Position numbers and translations under genes: made by a program. Of a stretch of DNA of 64,000 bases, positions 23,833 through 33,874 are shown one piece after another (the first letter of the stretch is position 1; each line of letters opens with the position of its first letter). The stretch spans positions 3,237,501-3,301,500 of the forward strand of contig NZ_CP134050.1 of NCBI RefSeq assembly GCF_031583145.1. The letters are read 5' to 3'. Source of the DNA: Brevibacillus brevis (GTDB taxonomy: Bacteria > Bacillota > Bacilli > Brevibacillales > Brevibacillaceae). The notes below the pieces were generated by a model. It was not told where the DNA came from and made no database searches. It saw nothing but the letters and a program-made list of their open reading frames with translations.

Positions 23833-25482
23833 TTAAACCTGGTGAGATTTGCTTACCAGATCGTATCCTTTGTAGCCCGCTTCCGCGACATTATCACAGA
23901 TCGCACGGTATTTTCCTAAACCCCCAACGTATGGCATAAACACTTTGGGTTTTCCGGGAATGTTCGTACCGCTATACCATGATGAAGCGAGAGAATACAG
24001 TGTCGCATTGGCCTCCTTGTTAACCTCTTCCACCCATGCATTTTCCGCTTCAAGTGTTGGCTCAATACGATCGATCTTATGCTCGTAAATGAATTTGATA
24101 CATGCTGTGATCCAGTCAACACCCTGTTCGATGGTAATCGGCAAATTAGCGAGCACGGACGGGCTGCCTGGCCCAGTGATAACAAACATATTTGGGAATT
24201 GATGGACTGTCATTCCGAGATAAGTAGATGGACCATTCTCCCATTTCTGTTTGAGAGTTATCCCGCCTCGGCCACGGATATCCATCCTGACGAGCGTACC
24301 GGTTATCGCGTCAAACCCGGTTGCAAATACAATGCTGTCCAGCTCGTATAGATCTTGTGTGGTTTGTATACCCTCTGGCGTTATCTTTACGATTGGCGAT
24401 TTTTTGATATCGACTAGGCTGACGTTCTCTCGGTTAAATGTCTCATAATAATCCCAATCCAGCAGGGGGCGCTTTGTACCGTAGGGATACTCTTTCGGGC
24501 AGAGCAGCTCGGCGACTTCAGGATCGCGTACAATTTGACGGATCTTGGAACGAATGAACTCGGACGCAGTATCATTCGCCTCTTTGTTATACAGCAGATC
24601 ACTGAAGCTATAGAGAAAATGATAGCCGCCTATTTTCCAAAGCTCCTCATAGATTTGATTTCTCTCTTCAGGTGTTACACCCAATGCATGCTTCGCCTTG
24701 GTCTCGTACGGAAAACCTGCATGTGCATTGCGCATTTTCTCAACCAATTTATCGTAGTTGGCTTTGATCTGCCGATCTTCTTCAGGAGTAATCGGACGGT
24801 TCTGCGCTGGACTCGCATAATGAGGTGTTCGTTGAAAGACGATGAGCCGCGCTGCGTCCTTGGCAATCTCAGGGATACACTGTAAGCCACTGGCACCTGT
24901 ACCAATCACCCCTACCTTTTGGCCCTGAAAATCAACTGGTTCATGTGGCCACTTGCTGGTATGGTACCAATTCCCCGCAAAGCTCTCGAGCCCCTCAAAT
25001 TTCGGTACATTTGCAGTGGAGAGGCAACCTACAGCATTGATGAAAAACTTCGCTGACATGCTGTCGCCACGATCAGTGCCCACCACCCATTTTCCTGATT
25101 CTTCATGAAAGACCGCTGAAGTAACACGCGTATTGAACTGGATGTCTTTCCGTAGGTCAAACCGGTCAGCAACATGTTTCAGATAACTCAGGATCTCTGG
25201 CTGAGTAGCGTAACGTTCACTCCAGCTCCACTCCTGGAGAAGTTCCTTGGAGAAAGAGAAGCAGTAATTATAGCTCTCACTGTCACAGCGAGCACCAGGA
25301 TAACGGTTCCAAAACCATGTACCACCCACGTCATCGGCGTTATCAAAGACACGGATCGAGAGTCCTAATTCACGCAAACGGTAGAGCATATACAACCCTG
25401 AAAAGCCTGCTCCGACGACAATCGCATCAAATTCCGACCTTTCGTCTGTAGCTTTTTCAGAGTTTTGATGAATAGATGTCAT
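23833..25482 (-). CDS. Baeyer-Villiger-type flavin monooxygenase
   Basis: This 549-residue FAD/NADPH monooxygenase is of the cyclohexanone-monooxygenase type. It has two Rossmann motifs, GAGFSG (24-29) for FAD and GTGASG (194-199) for NADPH, with the Baeyer-Villiger fingerprint FAGNWYHTSKWP at 168-178 between them. The DVGGTWFWNRYPGARCD stretch and the C-terminal SGTNIPGKPKVFMPYVGG are typical of cycloketone monooxygenases. These enzymes insert oxygen beside a ketone to give an ester or lactone. The ATG at 25482 has AAAGGAGG 8 nt upstream. It leads a seven-gene operon (to 18438), and an ACCGGTT-type operator lies at 25572-25589. Confidence 0.92.
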   Translation of the reverse strand: MTSIHQNSEKATDERSEFDAIVVGAGFSGLYMLYRLRELGLSIRVFDNADDVGGTWFWNRYPGARCDSESYNYCFSFSKELLQEWSWSERYATQPEILSYLKHVADRFDLRKDIQFNTRVTSAVFHEESGKWVVGTDRGDSMSAKFFINAVGCLSTANVPKFEGLESFAGNWYHTSKWPHEPVDFQGQKVGVIGTGASGLQCIPEIAKDAARLIVFQRTPHYASPAQNRPITPEEDRQIKANYDKLVEKMRNAHAGFPYETKAKHALGVTPEERNQIYEELWKIGGYHFLYSFSDLLYNKEANDTASEFIRSKIRQIVRDPEVAELLCPKEYPYGTKRPLLDWDYYETFNRENVSLVDIKKSPIVKITPEGIQTTQDLYELDSIVFATGFDAITGTLVRMDIRGRGGITLKQKWENGPSTYLGMTVHQFPNMFVITGPGSPSVLANLPITIEQGVDWITACIKFIYEHKIDRIEPTLEAENAWVEEVNKEANATLYSLASSWYSGTNIPGKPKVFMPYVGGLGKYRAICDNVAEAGYKGYDLVSKSHQV

Positions 25483-25571
25483 CTCTATTGCCTCCTTTTT
25501 AGACACATAATTTTATGTTCGACACTTTGCGACTTGGAGAAGAAATCAGTCGAATGGTGATCGATTTTATT

Positions 25572-25589
25572 ATACCGACCGGTTGGTAT
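25572..25589. promoter_or_regulatory. Operator 1 of the catabolic TetR regulon (monooxygenase promoter)
   Basis: ATACCGACCGGTTGGTAT is an 18-bp palindrome with one mismatch, 90 bp upstream of the monooxygenase ATG. On the minus strand it overlaps a TATAAT (25574-25569). It shares the ACCGGTT core with five other sites in the window. Confidence 0.75.
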
Positions 25590-25789
25590 TTTAATATTAT
25601 TCGGATAATTTTTTATTGTCAATATTCTGGAGATAAAAAAACAAGCTTGATCGTCAAGGGCTTATCATTTCCGTCTTCAACTTGCCAAGATATATGTCAA
25701 GCTCGCGTTTTTTATACAGTCACCTGGCGTAACATCCACGTAGCCGCTACTCCAATGACTACATGGTTAAATGGCAACCCTTTACTGCT

Positions 25790-26542
25790 TTATCCTCCCA
25801 TATACCACCCACCATTCACATGAATCACTTGTCCGGTAATAAAAGCCGCTTCCTCTGACAGTAAAAAGGAGACAGTCGCAGCAATTTCCTCTGGTCTTCC
25901 TGCCCTACCCACAGGTGTATTTTTTATCCAGTCATTTAGCGTCTCTTCCGTAAAATAGGATTTTAGCCCCTCATGAAAAATAAAGCCTGGCGCAATGCAA
26001 TTTGCAGTTACCCCCCGTGATGCCAAATCAAGAGCGATCGATCGTGTAAAACCAATGACTCCTGCTTTGGAAGCCGCGTACGGAGATTCCCCTTTATCAG
26101 GTGTATAAGCAAATTTAGAGGAAATGTTGATGATTCGACCGAATCCTTTTTCTGCCATTGATTGACTGAACGCTTTGGTTACATAAAAATTACTGTATAA
26201 ATTAACGCGCATCACTAAATCCCAAAGCTTCGGATCAAAATCCCATACGTTATTCGCGGCTTTAATCGCTGCATTATTAATTAAATAAGCGATGTCAATT
26301 CCTTTATTGGCGAGTTCTTTCTGCAATTGTATAACCTGATTTTGATCAGTTACATCCACTTGATAAAAGGAAAAATGATGAGAAATCTTTTCATTGTCTT
26401 CCTTTCGTACCCATTCTTCTAACCCTTCCTTGTTTCTGTCACACCCCACTACGTAATACCCGTTATCTACCAATCTCCGTATGATCGCTTTTCCCAAACC
26501 CCCGGAGGCACCCGTAATGAAGACAGCTCCTCTTTCAGACAT
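25790..26542 (-). CDS. Short-chain dehydrogenase/reductase
   Basis: This 250-residue classical SDR has the cofactor motif TGASGGLG near residue 10, NNAA near residue 89, the catalytic Ser in INISSKF and YAASK near residue 155, and C-terminal GQVIHVNGG. It would interconvert an alcohol and a ketone with NAD(P). It lies between two operators (26627-26644 upstream, and the monooxygenase promoter downstream). It may produce the ketone used by the monooxygenase, which is an inference from position. The ATG is preceded by AAGGAGGAG. Confidence 0.9.
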   Translation of the reverse strand: MSERGAVFITGASGGLGKAIIRRLVDNGYYVVGCDRNKEGLEEWVRKEDNEKISHHFSFYQVDVTDQNQVIQLQKELANKGIDIAYLINNAAIKAANNVWDFDPKLWDLVMRVNLYSNFYVTKAFSQSMAEKGFGRIINISSKFAYTPDKGESPYAASKAGVIGFTRSIALDLASRGVTANCIAPGFIFHEGLKSYFTEETLNDWIKNTPVGRAGRPEEIAATVSFLLSEEAAFITGQVIHVNGGWYMGG

Positions 26543-26626
26543 TTCCTATTCTCCTCCTTATCATCTTCATTCAAAACCTCGCTCCTAGCATGGATCAGAT
26601 ACTATACATTGTCATATCGCTGTAGT

Positions 26627-26644
26627 ATACCAACCGGTTCGTAT
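26627..26644. promoter_or_regulatory. Operator 2 of the catabolic TetR regulon (SDR promoter)
   Basis: ATACCAACCGGTTCGTAT is an 18-bp near-palindrome, 85 bp upstream of the SDR ATG. It overlaps a minus-strand TATACT (26629-26624). Confidence 0.75.
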
Positions 26645-26829
26645 AGAAATATTATACAGCAGCCCCCTCTGACGAGCCAACATAATTTTATGAATATTGC
26701 TGCAAATCAAAATACATAACCATTCATTATCGACGTGCTACATTGACTTTTTCTATAATATTATTTTATATAGAAATCTGAATTTTTGAAATTATATTGA
26801 TTACCCCTGAAAACAAAAGTAATATTATT

Positions 26830-26847
26830 ATACAAACCGGTTGGTTT
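26830..26847. promoter_or_regulatory. Operator 3 of the catabolic TetR regulon (racemase promoter)
   Basis: ATACAAACCGGTTGGTTT lies 23 bp upstream of the racemase start on the plus strand. Operators 2 and 3 share one divergent intergenic region, each next to its own gene. Confidence 0.75.
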
Positions 26848-26870
26848 AATGTGAAAATGGGGTGAGTCTA

Positions 26871-28061
26871 TTGACATTATTAAAAAATCTCAAAATACTA
26901 GATTTTTCGACATTGTTACCGGGACCGTACGCTTCGTTGATCCTTGCTGATTTAGGTGCAGACGTGCTGCGAATTGAAGCTCCAAACCGACCCGATATGG
27001 CGAGAATGGTCCCGCCTTTGGATGGTGACACTTCTGTCCTTCATCAATATGTAAACCGATCGAAACGCTCGTTAGCCCTGGATCTGAAAAAACCGGAAGC
27101 GGTACAAATCGTGAAACGATTAATCCAACAATATGACATCGTGTTGGAACAATTTAGACCTGGAGTTATGGATCGGTTAGGTTTGGGATATGAGGAGCTA
27201 AAGAAAGTCAATCCTCAGATCATCTACTGTTCACTTACCGGGTATGGGCAGACAGGGCCATACCGGGATCGTGCGGGACACGATATTAACTACCTTTCCA
27301 TTGCTGGTGCGGCCAATTATACAGGTCCTAAAGAAGTAGGGCCAAAATCTCCTGGTTTGCAAGTAGCCGATTTGGCGGGAGGATCCTTATATAGTGTCAT
27401 TGGAATTTTAGCTGCAGTCCTGCATCGAAATGAATTAGGCGAAGGGCAGGCCATTGATATTAGTATGTCGGATTCTACCTTTGCTTTGAATGCAGCAAAC
27501 GGAGCCGGTTTTTTAGCTGGCGGAGTAGAACCCGAACGAGAAAGCCTGCTGCTAAACGGCGGAACTTTTTACAATTACTATGAAACAAAAGATGGACGCT
27601 TTTTTTCGGTTGGCAGTATTGAGCCAAAATTCAAAAAGCAGCTCTGCGAAGGGATTGGTCGACCCGAATTATTTTCTATTGGAATGAGTGAAGATCCAGA
27701 AGATGTGTTCACTTTTAAAGAGGCTGTCCGTGAAGCTTTCCTTTCAAAAACATTTGACGAGTGGTTGAGTATTTTCAGCGATCTTGATGCCTGTGTAGAG
27801 CCTGTACTGAAGTTCAGTGAAGCTTGTATGCACCCCCATATCCAGGAACGAGAATTAATTGTTGAGGTCCCCAAACCAGACGGGACTTCACAGAAACAAT
27901 TGGCAAATCCCTTGAAATTTACCAGTTTTCAACCAGAGTATAAATATATCGGAAGAGAACTCGGTGCCGATACTACGCAGGTACTTAAAGAATTAGGCAT
28001 GAGCGATAAGGAAATCGAACAATTGCAAGAGATAGGTATATTCGGTACGCCAATGTCCTAA
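26871..28061 (+). CDS. mcr: Alpha-methylacyl-CoA racemase (CaiB/BaiF family)
   Basis: This is a 396-residue family III CoA-transferase-fold protein. Its catalytic set matches alpha-methylacyl-CoA racemases: His137 in RAGHDINY, Asp167 in VADLAGG, and Glu251 in GSIEPKF, with the same spacing as His126, Asp156 and Glu241 of the mycobacterial enzyme. Racemases epimerise 2-methylacyl-CoA so that the S form can enter beta-oxidation. I chose the TTG at 26871 because GGGGTG lies 6 nt upstream; a GTG at 26862 is possible. It forms a plus-strand operon with the downstream metallo-hydrolase. It implies methyl-branched intermediates in the pathway. Confidence 0.88.
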   Translation: MTLLKNLKILDFSTLLPGPYASLILADLGADVLRIEAPNRPDMARMVPPLDGDTSVLHQYVNRSKRSLALDLKKPEAVQIVKRLIQQYDIVLEQFRPGVMDRLGLGYEELKKVNPQIIYCSLTGYGQTGPYRDRAGHDINYLSIAGAANYTGPKEVGPKSPGLQVADLAGGSLYSVIGILAAVLHRNELGEGQAIDISMSDSTFALNAANGAGFLAGGVEPERESLLLNGGTFYNYYETKDGRFFSVGSIEPKFKKQLCEGIGRPELFSIGMSEDPEDVFTFKEAVREAFLSKTFDEWLSIFSDLDACVEPVLKFSEACMHPHIQERELIVEVPKPDGTSQKQLANPLKFTSFQPEYKYIGRELGADTTQVLKELGMSDKEIEQLQEIGIFGTPMS

Positions 28062-28106
28062 ACATGATCCCTCACTGCCAATTCTCACTTATAAGGAGGT
28101 TTTTCT

Positions 28107-29081
28107 ATGACAGAATGGATTAACGGAGTTGCCAAACTATCAATACCGACACCCTTTCCAGTTGGTGATGTAAATGTGTATCTTCTGAAAGGGGATCGAT
28201 TAACTCTTGTCGATACTGGACCGAATACGATCGATGCATGGGACTCGTTGCGTCAGCAGTTGAAATATCTAGGTGTAACAACGAGTGATATCGAGCAAAT
28301 CATTTTAACCCACCATCATCCGGATCATGCTGGCCTTTTGGAATTTTTTCCCGTTTCAACCGAAGTTTACGGCCATCCCTTAAACGATAGATGGTTATCG
28401 CAGTTTGATTCTTTTTTAGCCGAACAGGACCCTTTCTTTGTACAACTTTGCAAAGAATTTGGAGCACCTGTTGAATATCCAAGTCAACTTGTCCGTGAAA
28501 TAAAAAGGGATTATACCTATTCCAGTAATCGCGATCTTACCGGCCATTTGGTTACCGGAGCCACTCCACTCGGTCAAGGTGATTGGGTAGTGTTGGAAAC
28601 CCCAGGCCATGCACAAAGCCATATCTCCTTATACCGAGAGAAAGACGGGGTTTTCATTGGGGGGGATCACTTGCTTCACCATATTTCCCCTAATCCTTGT
28701 CTGGAGCCTCCGTTACCTGGGGAAACTGAACGCCCCCAATCGATCTTTCAATATAACCAATCACTCTATGAACTTCTCAAATTGCCCATCCGGCTCGTAT
28801 ACGCGGGTCATGGAAAGGAAATTTACGATACCAACCAAAGAATCCAGGATAGCTTTTTACATCAACAGGAACGGTCAAGCAGAATAATGAAATGGTTGGA
28901 AACAGAATCATTAACAGCGTTTGAAGTCTGTCAGCGTCTTTTCCCCCATAATTATCAGCACCAATTATACCTTTCGATGTCTGAAACGGTTGCGCAATTT
29001 GACTATTTAACGGTTTTAGAGGGAATTCGTGTGTTTAAAGAAGGAAGCGGAGAGTACCGTTATTCGGCTCATTCAGGATAA
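28107..29081 (+). CDS. Metallo-beta-lactamase-fold hydrolase
   Basis: This 324-residue MBL-fold hydrolase has the metal motif THHHPDHAG near residue 69, further His ligands in ETPGHAQSH and in YAGHGKEI, and the bridging Asp in GGDHLL. A C-terminal helical extension of about 80 residues is typical of the larger LACTB2-like group. The ATG follows AAGGAGGTT, 45 nt after the racemase gene. Possible roles are hydrolysis of a lactone made by the monooxygenase or of a thioester; sequence alone does not decide. A terminator at 29157-29197 ends the operon. Confidence 0.85.
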   Translation: MTEWINGVAKLSIPTPFPVGDVNVYLLKGDRLTLVDTGPNTIDAWDSLRQQLKYLGVTTSDIEQIILTHHHPDHAGLLEFFPVSTEVYGHPLNDRWLSQFDSFLAEQDPFFVQLCKEFGAPVEYPSQLVREIKRDYTYSSNRDLTGHLVTGATPLGQGDWVVLETPGHAQSHISLYREKDGVFIGGDHLLHHISPNPCLEPPLPGETERPQSIFQYNQSLYELLKLPIRLVYAGHGKEIYDTNQRIQDSFLHQQERSSRIMKWLETESLTAFEVCQRLFPHNYQHQLYLSMSETVAQFDYLTVLEGIRVFKEGSGEYRYSAHSG

Positions 29082-29156
29082 ACCAGCAATCACCAAAGAC
29101 CCTCTTTCAAGGATGGAATAAAATTTTCGAATGAAGTAGACATTTAGAGTGTGAGG

Positions 29157-29197
29157 CATAGGAAAAGGGGGCCTACGTAGAGGTCCCCTTTCCTATG
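29157..29197. terminator. Bidirectional terminator between convergent operons
   Basis: CATAGGAAAAGGGG pairs with CCCCTTTCCTATG, with one bulged A. It lies between the plus-strand MBL gene and the end of the minus-strand MaoC gene. Confidence 0.75.
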
Positions 29198-29222
29198 CAG
29201 TCGGCGCAAGATCTACTTTACT

Positions 29223-30089
29223 TTACCTCCATTCAATGAAACCTTTTTCGAGAGCTGGCTTACCGGTAGACAAGTCAACAAGCCTGAAATATGCTCTGTA
29301 TTCCGCAATTTTCCAAAGTTGAAGCTCCATTTCTGTTCCTGGAAAGAGTGGGTTTCTCATTTGCGCTCCAATGCGCTTCATTCTTTCCGGTTCTTTTGGA
29401 AAAAGAAAGTTTATCGACATTCGGCAGGCGTATCCCAAAGTACATAACCCTTGCATATTGGGTTTAGGAAAGCCTGCTTGAGCCGCTGTTTCGGAATCAA
29501 CATGAAGAAGATTCGTATCCCCGCTTAATCTGTATAACAGGTTTTGCGTACTTGGGATCAGATCTCTTTCCATAAAGTCGGGAGCCCTGTTAGGAAATAC
29601 AACCTCACTTCTTGGGTAGATCTCTGAATCAGGAGCAAAGTAATCGCGAAAATAGGTATCGCCAATATTTGTAAATACCTTTTCTCCATCCGTATCATAA
29701 GCGGTCAGTTCGCTTCTAATCACCGCACCTTTACCGCCTCGGTCAAAAATATCAGCAACCACATCATCGAAAGTAAAGGTGGCGCCCATCGGAGGTATCG
29801 GTTTATGAAGGATTAGTTCATGAGACATATGAAGGCTGCCTTCCAAATTAAGGTTCAGAGATATAACCACATTACGAGGAATTGCACGGTAAGGAGTGAT
29901 TCCAAATGTTCCCCAGTAAGGGACGGCACCAAAAGTAGGAATTGCCTTAAGGCTTTTTTCGTAAAGATACTCCATTTCATTCTCTTTCGCACCCACTCCA
30001 AGGGCATATAAGACCATGTCCCTCCACGTATATTCAAATGTGTGCTCGCCGATCGTGGTTCCGATAACTTCTCTACTAATGGGATGCAA
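29223..30089 (-). CDS. MaoC-like (R)-specific enoyl-CoA hydratase, double hot-dog
   Basis: This is a 288-residue two-hot-dog protein of the hydratase-2/MaoC family. The catalytic pair Asp191 and His196 lies in the motif YRLSGDTNLLHVD, followed by AAQAGFPKPNMQGLC. It hydrates 2-enoyl-CoA to (R)-3-hydroxyacyl-CoA. The N-terminal half starts REVIGTTIGEHTFEYTWRD. I chose the TTG at 30089 because AAAGGGGG lies 7 nt upstream; an extension to 30188 lacks a ribosome site. It is the last gene of the long operon starting at 43928. Confidence 0.88.
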   Translation of the reverse strand: MHPISREVIGTTIGEHTFEYTWRDMVLYALGVGAKENEMEYLYEKSLKAIPTFGAVPYWGTFGITPYRAIPRNVVISLNLNLEGSLHMSHELILHKPIPPMGATFTFDDVVADIFDRGGKGAVIRSELTAYDTDGEKVFTNIGDTYFRDYFAPDSEIYPRSEVVFPNRAPDFMERDLIPSTQNLLYRLSGDTNLLHVDSETAAQAGFPKPNMQGLCTLGYACRMSINFLFPKEPERMKRIGAQMRNPLFPGTEMELQLWKIAEYRAYFRLVDLSTGKPALEKGFIEWR

Positions 30090-30284
30090 ATTAATCGCCC
30101 CCTTTACTTGTAATATTATTCTGTGAAAATCCATCGAAAAAAGACAGTAGAATGCCCGGGCCATCCAATACCTGGATGCCTGTACCATTCCGTAAACAAG
30201 TTGGGAATAAGGAGGAAGTTTATGATGAAACGGTGCTTCCTAGACACGCATGTAGACAGGGCACATCGAAACCCGAGGTCACAC

Positions 30285-31037
30285 TCAATTCATGGTTATT
30301 CCGCCTGAGACGCTCAATGTTTGACCGGTAATATAATCTCCCTCATAAGAGGCAAATAAGCAGACAGTATTCGCAATATCTTCCGGCTCTGCAAGACGTC
30401 TCAAAGGAACGAGCTTTTCCAGCTTCGCAATTAGTCCCGGCTTACCCGATTCTAATTCATTTAATAAAGGAGTTTTGGTAACACCTGGGCTTATGGAATT
30501 GACGGTAATATTATGTCGTGCCATTTCTCTTGCCAAAGCCTTCGTAAAAGAAATGACTCCCCCCTTTGCTGCTGAATAAACCACCTTACTGGCAGCTCCC
30601 ACCACTCCAGCTTCGGAACTTATATTGATTACTTTTCCATATCCTTGTTTCATCATGATTGGTAAAACTGTTTTGCATGTATATAAAACTCCCTTTAGGT
30701 TTATATCGATCTCCTTATCCCATGTACTTTCATTACTTTCCAAGAATGATTCTACGGATGACCAGCCAGCATTGTTTACAAGAACATCGATTCGATCAAA
30801 AACGTTCTCCGCTTTCTGTACCATTTGCTTCACGTCTAAAAATTGCGTGACATCAACCTGAATGGGTACAGCTTCCCCGCCCTCAGATCGAATTTCATCC
30901 GATACCATTTCCGCTTTTTCTAATAGGAGGTCAGCTACGATGACTTTCGCACCCTCATTGGCAACTTTTTTACAGATAGCTTTCCCAATTCCACTACCAC
31001 CACCAGTAACAAGACAGACTCGATCCATTAGTCTCAA
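30285..31037 (-). CDS. Short-chain dehydrogenase/reductase (FabG-like)
   Basis: This 250-residue classical SDR has TGGGSGIGKAI near residue 11, NNAGWSS, catalytic ISSEAG and YSAAKGG, and a C-terminal GQTLSVSGG. It is a candidate (R)-3-hydroxyacyl-CoA dehydrogenase acting after the MaoC hydratase; this is an inference. The TTG at 31037 has AAGGAGG 8 nt upstream, while the ATG at 31028 is a possible internal start. It lies 47 nt after the MDR reductase and about 195 nt before the MaoC gene. Confidence 0.88.
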   Translation of the reverse strand: MRLMDRVCLVTGGGSGIGKAICKKVANEGAKVIVADLLLEKAEMVSDEIRSEGGEAVPIQVDVTQFLDVKQMVQKAENVFDRIDVLVNNAGWSSVESFLESNESTWDKEIDINLKGVLYTCKTVLPIMMKQGYGKVINISSEAGVVGAASKVVYSAAKGGVISFTKALAREMARHNITVNSISPGVTKTPLLNELESGKPGLIAKLEKLVPLRRLAEPEDIANTVCLFASYEGDYITGQTLSVSGGITMN

Positions 31038-31084
31038 GATAATCGCCTCCTTGACATCATTCATGCCTACATGGACACATGAAG

Positions 31085-32092
31085 CTATTGAGGAATTTCC
31101 AATGTGATTTTGCCGAAGTTTGCCCCTTTGTTCACATGCAGCAGTGCTTCTGTTGCGCACTCTAACGGAAAGGAACGGTCAATTACAGGGCGAATCTTAT
31201 AGTTATCAAAAAATTTTAACATCAACAAAAAATGTCGAGGGCTGCCCATCATCGCACCTCTAATGTCCATATTCTTGAAAAATATTCTAGGGAGAACAAA
31301 TTGATCTACCGGTCCGTTAGTTGCACCGTAGGTAACGATGCGTCCACCCTGTTTGGTTAAGTAGATAAAATCGTGAAAACTTGCTCCCCCGACCCCGTCT
31401 ATAATTAAGTCCGCCCCTCCCATCTTGCTGCGAAGCTGCTTTACCCAATCTGACGACCGATAATTCACCCCATCAATGGCTCCTAGTTGTTTTGCGCGGG
31501 CTAGTTTTTCTTCGTTTCCAGACGTCACATAAACGTTCGCCCCTTTTGCAACCGCTATTTGCAGGGCATACTGTGCCACACCGCCTCCAATGCCCGGGAT
31601 TAAAACCGTTTCCCCTTCTTTTACGTCACCCTTTATAACGGCAGCGCTAAAAGCGGTTACACCAGCAAGAGGAAGAGCTGCGGCTTCTTCCCATGAGAGA
31701 TATTCCGGCTTAGGAAAAAGATCCTCCTCCGAAACCACGATATATTGAGAAAATGTGCCGTTTTTAGGCATACCTAATGTATGATAGTCTGGACTTGTCT
31801 TTGTATCGTCTGGCCCCCAATTCATTGCTGGATTAATGATGACTTCACTACCCATCTGAAGTCCTTTCACTTCTCCACCGATAGCAATCACTTCTCCTGC
31901 CCCATCGGATCCTAGAATACAAGGAAGCATTATTTTCGGATACAATCCTTGGGTAATAAAAAGGTCTCTACGGTTTAAGCTAGCATATTTTAATTGAACG
32001 ACCACTTCATTTGCTTTCGGCTTCGGTGTCTCTACCTCTTCCAGACACAGATTCTCTGGACCTCCAATTTTGCGTAAGACGATCGCTTTCAT
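31085..32092 (-). CDS. Medium-chain dehydrogenase/reductase, quinone-oxidoreductase type
   Basis: This 335-residue MDR-superfamily enzyme shows the GroES-like N-terminal domain (ASLNRRDLFITQGLYP, LGSDGAGEVI) and a Rossmann domain with PGIGGGVAQYALQIA near residue 153. The structural-zinc Cys quartet of alcohol dehydrogenases is absent, so it is probably a zinc-independent enoyl or quinone reductase, or a crotonyl-CoA-reductase-like enzyme. The ATG at 32092 follows AAAGGCGGG. It sits after the interrupted acyl-CoA ligase in the same operon. Confidence 0.85.
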   Translation of the reverse strand: MKAIVLRKIGGPENLCLEEVETPKPKANEVVVQLKYASLNRRDLFITQGLYPKIMLPCILGSDGAGEVIAIGGEVKGLQMGSEVIINPAMNWGPDDTKTSPDYHTLGMPKNGTFSQYIVVSEEDLFPKPEYLSWEEAAALPLAGVTAFSAAVIKGDVKEGETVLIPGIGGGVAQYALQIAVAKGANVYVTSGNEEKLARAKQLGAIDGVNYRSSDWVKQLRSKMGGADLIIDGVGGASFHDFIYLTKQGGRIVTYGATNGPVDQFVLPRIFFKNMDIRGAMMGSPRHFLLMLKFFDNYKIRPVIDRSFPLECATEALLHVNKGANFGKITLEIPQ

Positions 32093-33535
32093 TTTATTGT
32101 CCCGCCTTTCTTGACATGGAACTCGTAACCGTTTACACCTGTGCATGACCCCAGTTCCCTAAACAACTTTCGGTGATTGTACGTCAGCACACCGTACGTT
32201 ATTGACTCGATAATGTCTCGGAGTTGGTGGCTTGCCACATTTTCAACAACTGTATCTTATCGAATTTCCCCATTAGATTCTTTGGAATTTCTTCAATAAA
32301 CACGACATGTTTTGGTTTTTTATAACTGGCAAGAAACTTCCGGCAATGCTCTACAATATCTTCTTTTATAAGAGTAGCCTGTTTTTCAGGTACAACATAT
32401 GCCAAAACAGACTGTCCCCATTTCTTATCTGGAACTCCTATAATCGCTACTTCTCTTACCGTACTAAGCCCTGCGATGACATTTTCGACTTCAGTTGGAT
32501 AGATGTTTTCCCCTCCGCTGACGATCATATCTTTTATTCGATCAACGACAAATAATTCTCCATCTTCATCAAAAAAACCGCAATCACCCGTCCGGAACCA
32601 ACCATCTACTATGGTCGCTTCCGTTAATTCCTTATTGTTGTAATATCCGTTCATCAGAACAGGCCCTCTCACAGCAATTTCTCCAACCTGTCCTCGTTGT
32701 ACTTCCTTTCCATTTTCATCGGCGATCCGAATTTCCATGGAAGGCGTTAATTTTCCAGCCGATTTGCTTTTCCTAACAGTTGGATTCGCATTCAAAGTAG
32801 CCCCAGGCGATTCCGTTAAACCATAGCTGCCTCCAACTGGTACTGGAAAGCCCCGCAATTCAAGTTGAGAGACTGTCCATTCCGGGATCGTCATTCCTCC
32901 CCATAGGGCATGCTTCATGTGAGAAAGGTCATATTTGCTGAAATCTTCTACATAGTCTAGCAGTATATCCCATGCTGTTGATGCTAATAGGGTATGTGTA
33001 ATTTGTTCATTCACAAGAAGCCTCATGCACTCCTCTGCATGGAAATCTTTTAGTAAAACAACTTTTCCCCCTACTAGAAAAGCAGAAATAGCTAAACCAT
33101 AAAAGGAAGAGCTACTAATAGGAAGTGTATAAAGCCAATTGCAAGTATGATTGGGAAAGATATGTAAGAGAAATGCAAATTCAATAGCCATTGCCATATT
33201 ACTTGCGTGTGTTCTCATAACACCCTTAGGTGTCCCGGTTGTCCCCGAGGTAAAATAGATCGAGTGGATATCTTCGTCTTCCATATCTGAATCCGGTTCG
33301 GAAGTCGTTCTCGATTCGATGAAAGATTCATAGGAAACATATTCCGTTTCTTTCTTCGGCTGAATACATACGGCCAATTTTATACTATCTACTTCCTGGA
33401 GGATTCGTTGTACGGAATCCAGATAGTTATCATCAAAAAAGAGTGCTGATATTGGTATTATCCCCTTAAGGTAGACAGTGAAAAAAGAGTTCATGCTATC
33501 ATGAATTCATCACTGTTGACCGGAGGGGATTTTTC

Positions 33536-33874
33536 ATGCCACCAAAGAAAGGGCAAACATTTAATCGTTATGACGAGGTGACCAAGAAAGAAGCCGTTCG
33601 CCTGCGTTTGGAAGAACAGTGGAGCTATCCGATGATACGGGGAAAACTCGGGATTAAAAGTGATGCACAAATTATCAGTTGGGTACGGAAGCACCAGAAT
33701 GGTGAATCATTTGAGGATTACCGTGGGCGTTGGAATAAGAAACATTTTAGCAGCATGGAAGAGGAAAATGCTTACTTGAAAGCGCAGGTAGAATACCTAA
33801 AAAAGCTCAATCCGAATCTGCACGGGGAGGGAAGTTGGATCAGCAAGCCCGGTATCGAACCATCGAAAAAATGA
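33536..33874 (+). CDS. IS3-family transposase OrfA
   Basis: This 112-residue OrfA has the N-terminal helix-turn-helix KKEAVRLRLEEQWSYPMIRG and AQIISWVRKHQNG, followed by a coiled-coil/leucine-zipper region (MEEENAYLKAQVEYLKKL). The ATG follows GGAGGGGATT. At 33799-33805 the slippery heptamer A AAA AAG lies in frame (CTA AAA AAG). A -1 shift there yields the OrfAB transposase. Confidence 0.88.
   Translation: MPPKKGQTFNRYDEVTKKEAVRLRLEEQWSYPMIRGKLGIKSDAQIISWVRKHQNGESFEDYRGRWNKKHFSSMEEENAYLKAQVEYLKKLNPNLHGEGSWISKPGIEPSKK

Noticed and set aside
29223-30188. The longer 321-residue form of the MaoC gene
   Set aside because: The extra N-terminal residues lack homology and a ribosome site; the TTG at 30089 has both a good ribosome site and the expected protein start.
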